Source of the DNA: Meghimatium bilineatum
Taxonomy: Eukaryota; Mollusca; Gastropoda; Stylommatophora; Philomycidae
Assembly: GCA_034231615.1 (NCBI GenBank)
Contig: CM067319.1
Location: forward strand, 10,748,891 to 10,812,890
Direction of reading: 5' to 3'
Length of the DNA: 64,000 nucleotides
The position numbers and the translations under genes are program-made. The notes beneath the pieces are model-generated. The model saw only the letters and a program-made list of their open reading frames with translations, ran no database searches and had not been told where the DNA came from. The stretch's first letter is position 1, and each line of letters begins with the position of its first letter. Below, one piece after another: positions 62,857-64,000 of this stretch.

Positions 62857-63472
62857 TAGAGAGTGCGTGAGCAACAGAAATGAGAGCTTTCTGCATAACA
62901 TTAGACATGAGCTAAGACATATAAAAAAATCATCAGCTATTGCCCATCAATGGATATCATCACACTGTGGAATCATGGGAAATGAAAAAAGCGGATGCTC
63001 TGTCAAAAACAGGAAGCAAAATGGAACAACACAGACACCCACTGTCCTACAGAGAAGCAAACAAAATAATCCAGAACACATACACAGCAAAGTGGAAGAA
63101 ACAAAAGGAAATAGAAAACAAACATAATACATCTTCTCCAAAGATATCAACAGACCACAATATTTCACCTTAGAACAGACCACAATATTTCACCTTAGAA
63201 CAGACCACTGCAGACTGTTGGGTCACCTTTACCGATTGAGGATCTCATACACAGATGAATGCCAATGTGGATCTGGAACCTAGACTCCTGAACACATACC
63301 TCAGAACAGCCCAACGTACAAAGAGAAGAGACAGCAGACCTGGCCAGAGGATAGAGACTTGAGGCAAAAGCTATGGGGCAGCTGCTCTGACCTGGAGAAG
63401 ACAGTGTACTTCGCCCTGACAATATAACATGACCGCAGATACTGAACGCAGAAGAAGAAGAAGAGAGTGTGT
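62857..63472 (+). mobile_element. LINE 3' end, RNase H remnant
   Basis: AIAHQWISSHCGIMGNEK, then ADALSKTGSKMEQHRH in the next frame, YREANKIIQNTYTAKWKKQK, ISTDHNISP, CQCGSGT with TPEHIPQ, TWPEDRDLRQKLWGSCSDLE, VYFALTI stop. The end GAACGCAGAAGAAGAAGAAG is shared with SINE family B. Close relative of the minus-strand copy 54025-54460. Confidence 0.82.
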
Positions 63473-63577
63473 ATCTGGTAGCACACTTATAACTCATACT
63501 CAAATTATATATATATATTGATCATGTATGATCATTTTTTCCTCCTCACTGTCCTTCTGTATTTTTTTAATTTTTAG

Positions 63578-63789
63578 GTATAACATGGCTACAAGAGATT
63601 GTTTATTTGATTGTCAATGATGCTGATTTTAAGACGGCTTCTGAAATCAACATTGAGGAACGGTTTCCATACTTTGAATACATTCTTCCTGGGAAGAAGA
63701 CGATAGATGCTATGCCATCTCCTCGGCTTATAAAAACTCATCTACCGCTGTCTTTGTTGCCCAATCAGATTGCACAAAAGAAACCCAAG
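63578..63789 (+). CDS. Sulfotransferase (SULT4A1-like), second coding exon
   Basis: Acceptor at 63577; the exon completes the split glycine codon and reads ITWLQEIVYLIVNDADF, NIEERFPYFEY (the N-I-E/D-E--P--EY segment conserved in SULT4A1-type proteins), PSPRLIKTHLPLSLLPNQIA and KKPKV/K. The exon 212-bp length restores phase 0 at the donor AAG|GTGAAG (63790). SPRLIK(T/S)HLP is a signature of the family; the H of KTHLP lies near the substrate pocket. The catalytic histidine, the 3'-phosphate-binding RNPKD and the GxxGxxK end must lie in exons past the window. Confidence 0.85.
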
Positions 63790-64000
63790 GTGAAGGTCTT
63801 ATTTTTAATAAATATGCATTTGTGGATGTTGGTCACAAATTGGATAAATGCAAAGTAAGAAATGAAATGATTTGGATAAATTCTTCATTATTTTCACATT
63901 TCTACCAGTTATCGGGATGTAGTCCATAGAATGGGAAAATTGAAAGGGTATAGAGAATTTACTACTTTGTACTTGAGTTTTCCCCATTTGTACTCTGTCT
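63790..64000 (+). other. Start of the next sulfotransferase intron, with SINE A scrap
   Basis: GTGAAGGTC donor, in-frame stop at 63856. 63903-63935 (CAGTTATCGGGATGTAGTCC, ATAGAATGG) resembles the reverse of family A. Cut by the window. Confidence 0.6.

Larger units (their letters stand above)
58665..63577 (+). other. Sulfotransferase intron, 4913 bp, phase 1
   Basis: GTATGT donor and TTTTTTAATTTTTAG acceptor. Joining the exons gives PKAGITWLQEI without a gap, which confirms the intron. It contains LINE alpha with a nested LINE, the 14-bp array, a SINE B scrap and a second LINE 3' end. Confidence 0.85.

Overview
This is repeat-dominated animal nuclear DNA. It has spliced coding sequence with GT/AG introns, AT-rich spacers, many decayed non-LTR retrotransposons (LINEs), tRNA-derived SINEs, Tc1/mariner, pogo, hAT and Helitron relics, and about 12-13 kb of minisatellite (roughly a fifth of the window). 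There is no sign of bacterial or viral gene organisation. The repeat mix would suit a lophotrochozoan such as a gastropod mollusc, but that is an inference; no marker in the window fixes the species.

The only convincing host gene is at the right end: two exons (58103-58664 and 63578-63789, + strand) of a membrane-anchored cytosolic-type sulfotransferase resembling SULT4A1. A 4.9-kb phase-1 intron splits the PAPS-binding loop motif. That intron holds a LINE interrupted by a second LINE (14-bp target duplication), a 1.1-kb array of a 14-bp unit and a third LINE fragment. The gene continues past the right edge.

Layout. 0-6 kb: a hammerhead-ribozyme-like motif at the very edge, LINE scraps, a tRNA-derived SINE, an 18-bp array, then a LINE 3' end that has broken out into 37-bp and 48-bp arrays. 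6-19 kb: a dead Tc1 transposase, many copies of two SINE-like families (here called A and B), a possible Penelope-like remnant with a second hammerhead-like motif inside an inverted repeat, a 47-bp array, the N-terminal part of a Helitron protein, and a LINE with a 17-bp target duplication. 18.7-27.4 kb: two hAT-type MITEs with perfect 8-bp duplications, each inside a LINE; a 2.7-kb 18-bp array; 63-bp and 48-bp arrays; a decayed LINE copy. 27.7-43.1 kb: six large arrays (28, 19, 26, 29, 34 and 34/46 bp), a dispersed repeat family (R1) whose copies carry different expanded minisatellites, a pogo-like MITE, and a deleted mariner with perfect 30-bp inverted repeats. 43-58 kb: a series of 5'-truncated LINE ends carrying RNase H, a third hAT-type MITE, and two foldback-like insertions.

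The strongest theme is that several minisatellite units can be matched to single-copy stretches inside transposable elements: LINE RNase H and 3'-end sequence, or the R1 repeat. The arrays therefore look born from mobile elements. All similarity calls come from reading the sequence and translations by eye; no database or folding program was run.
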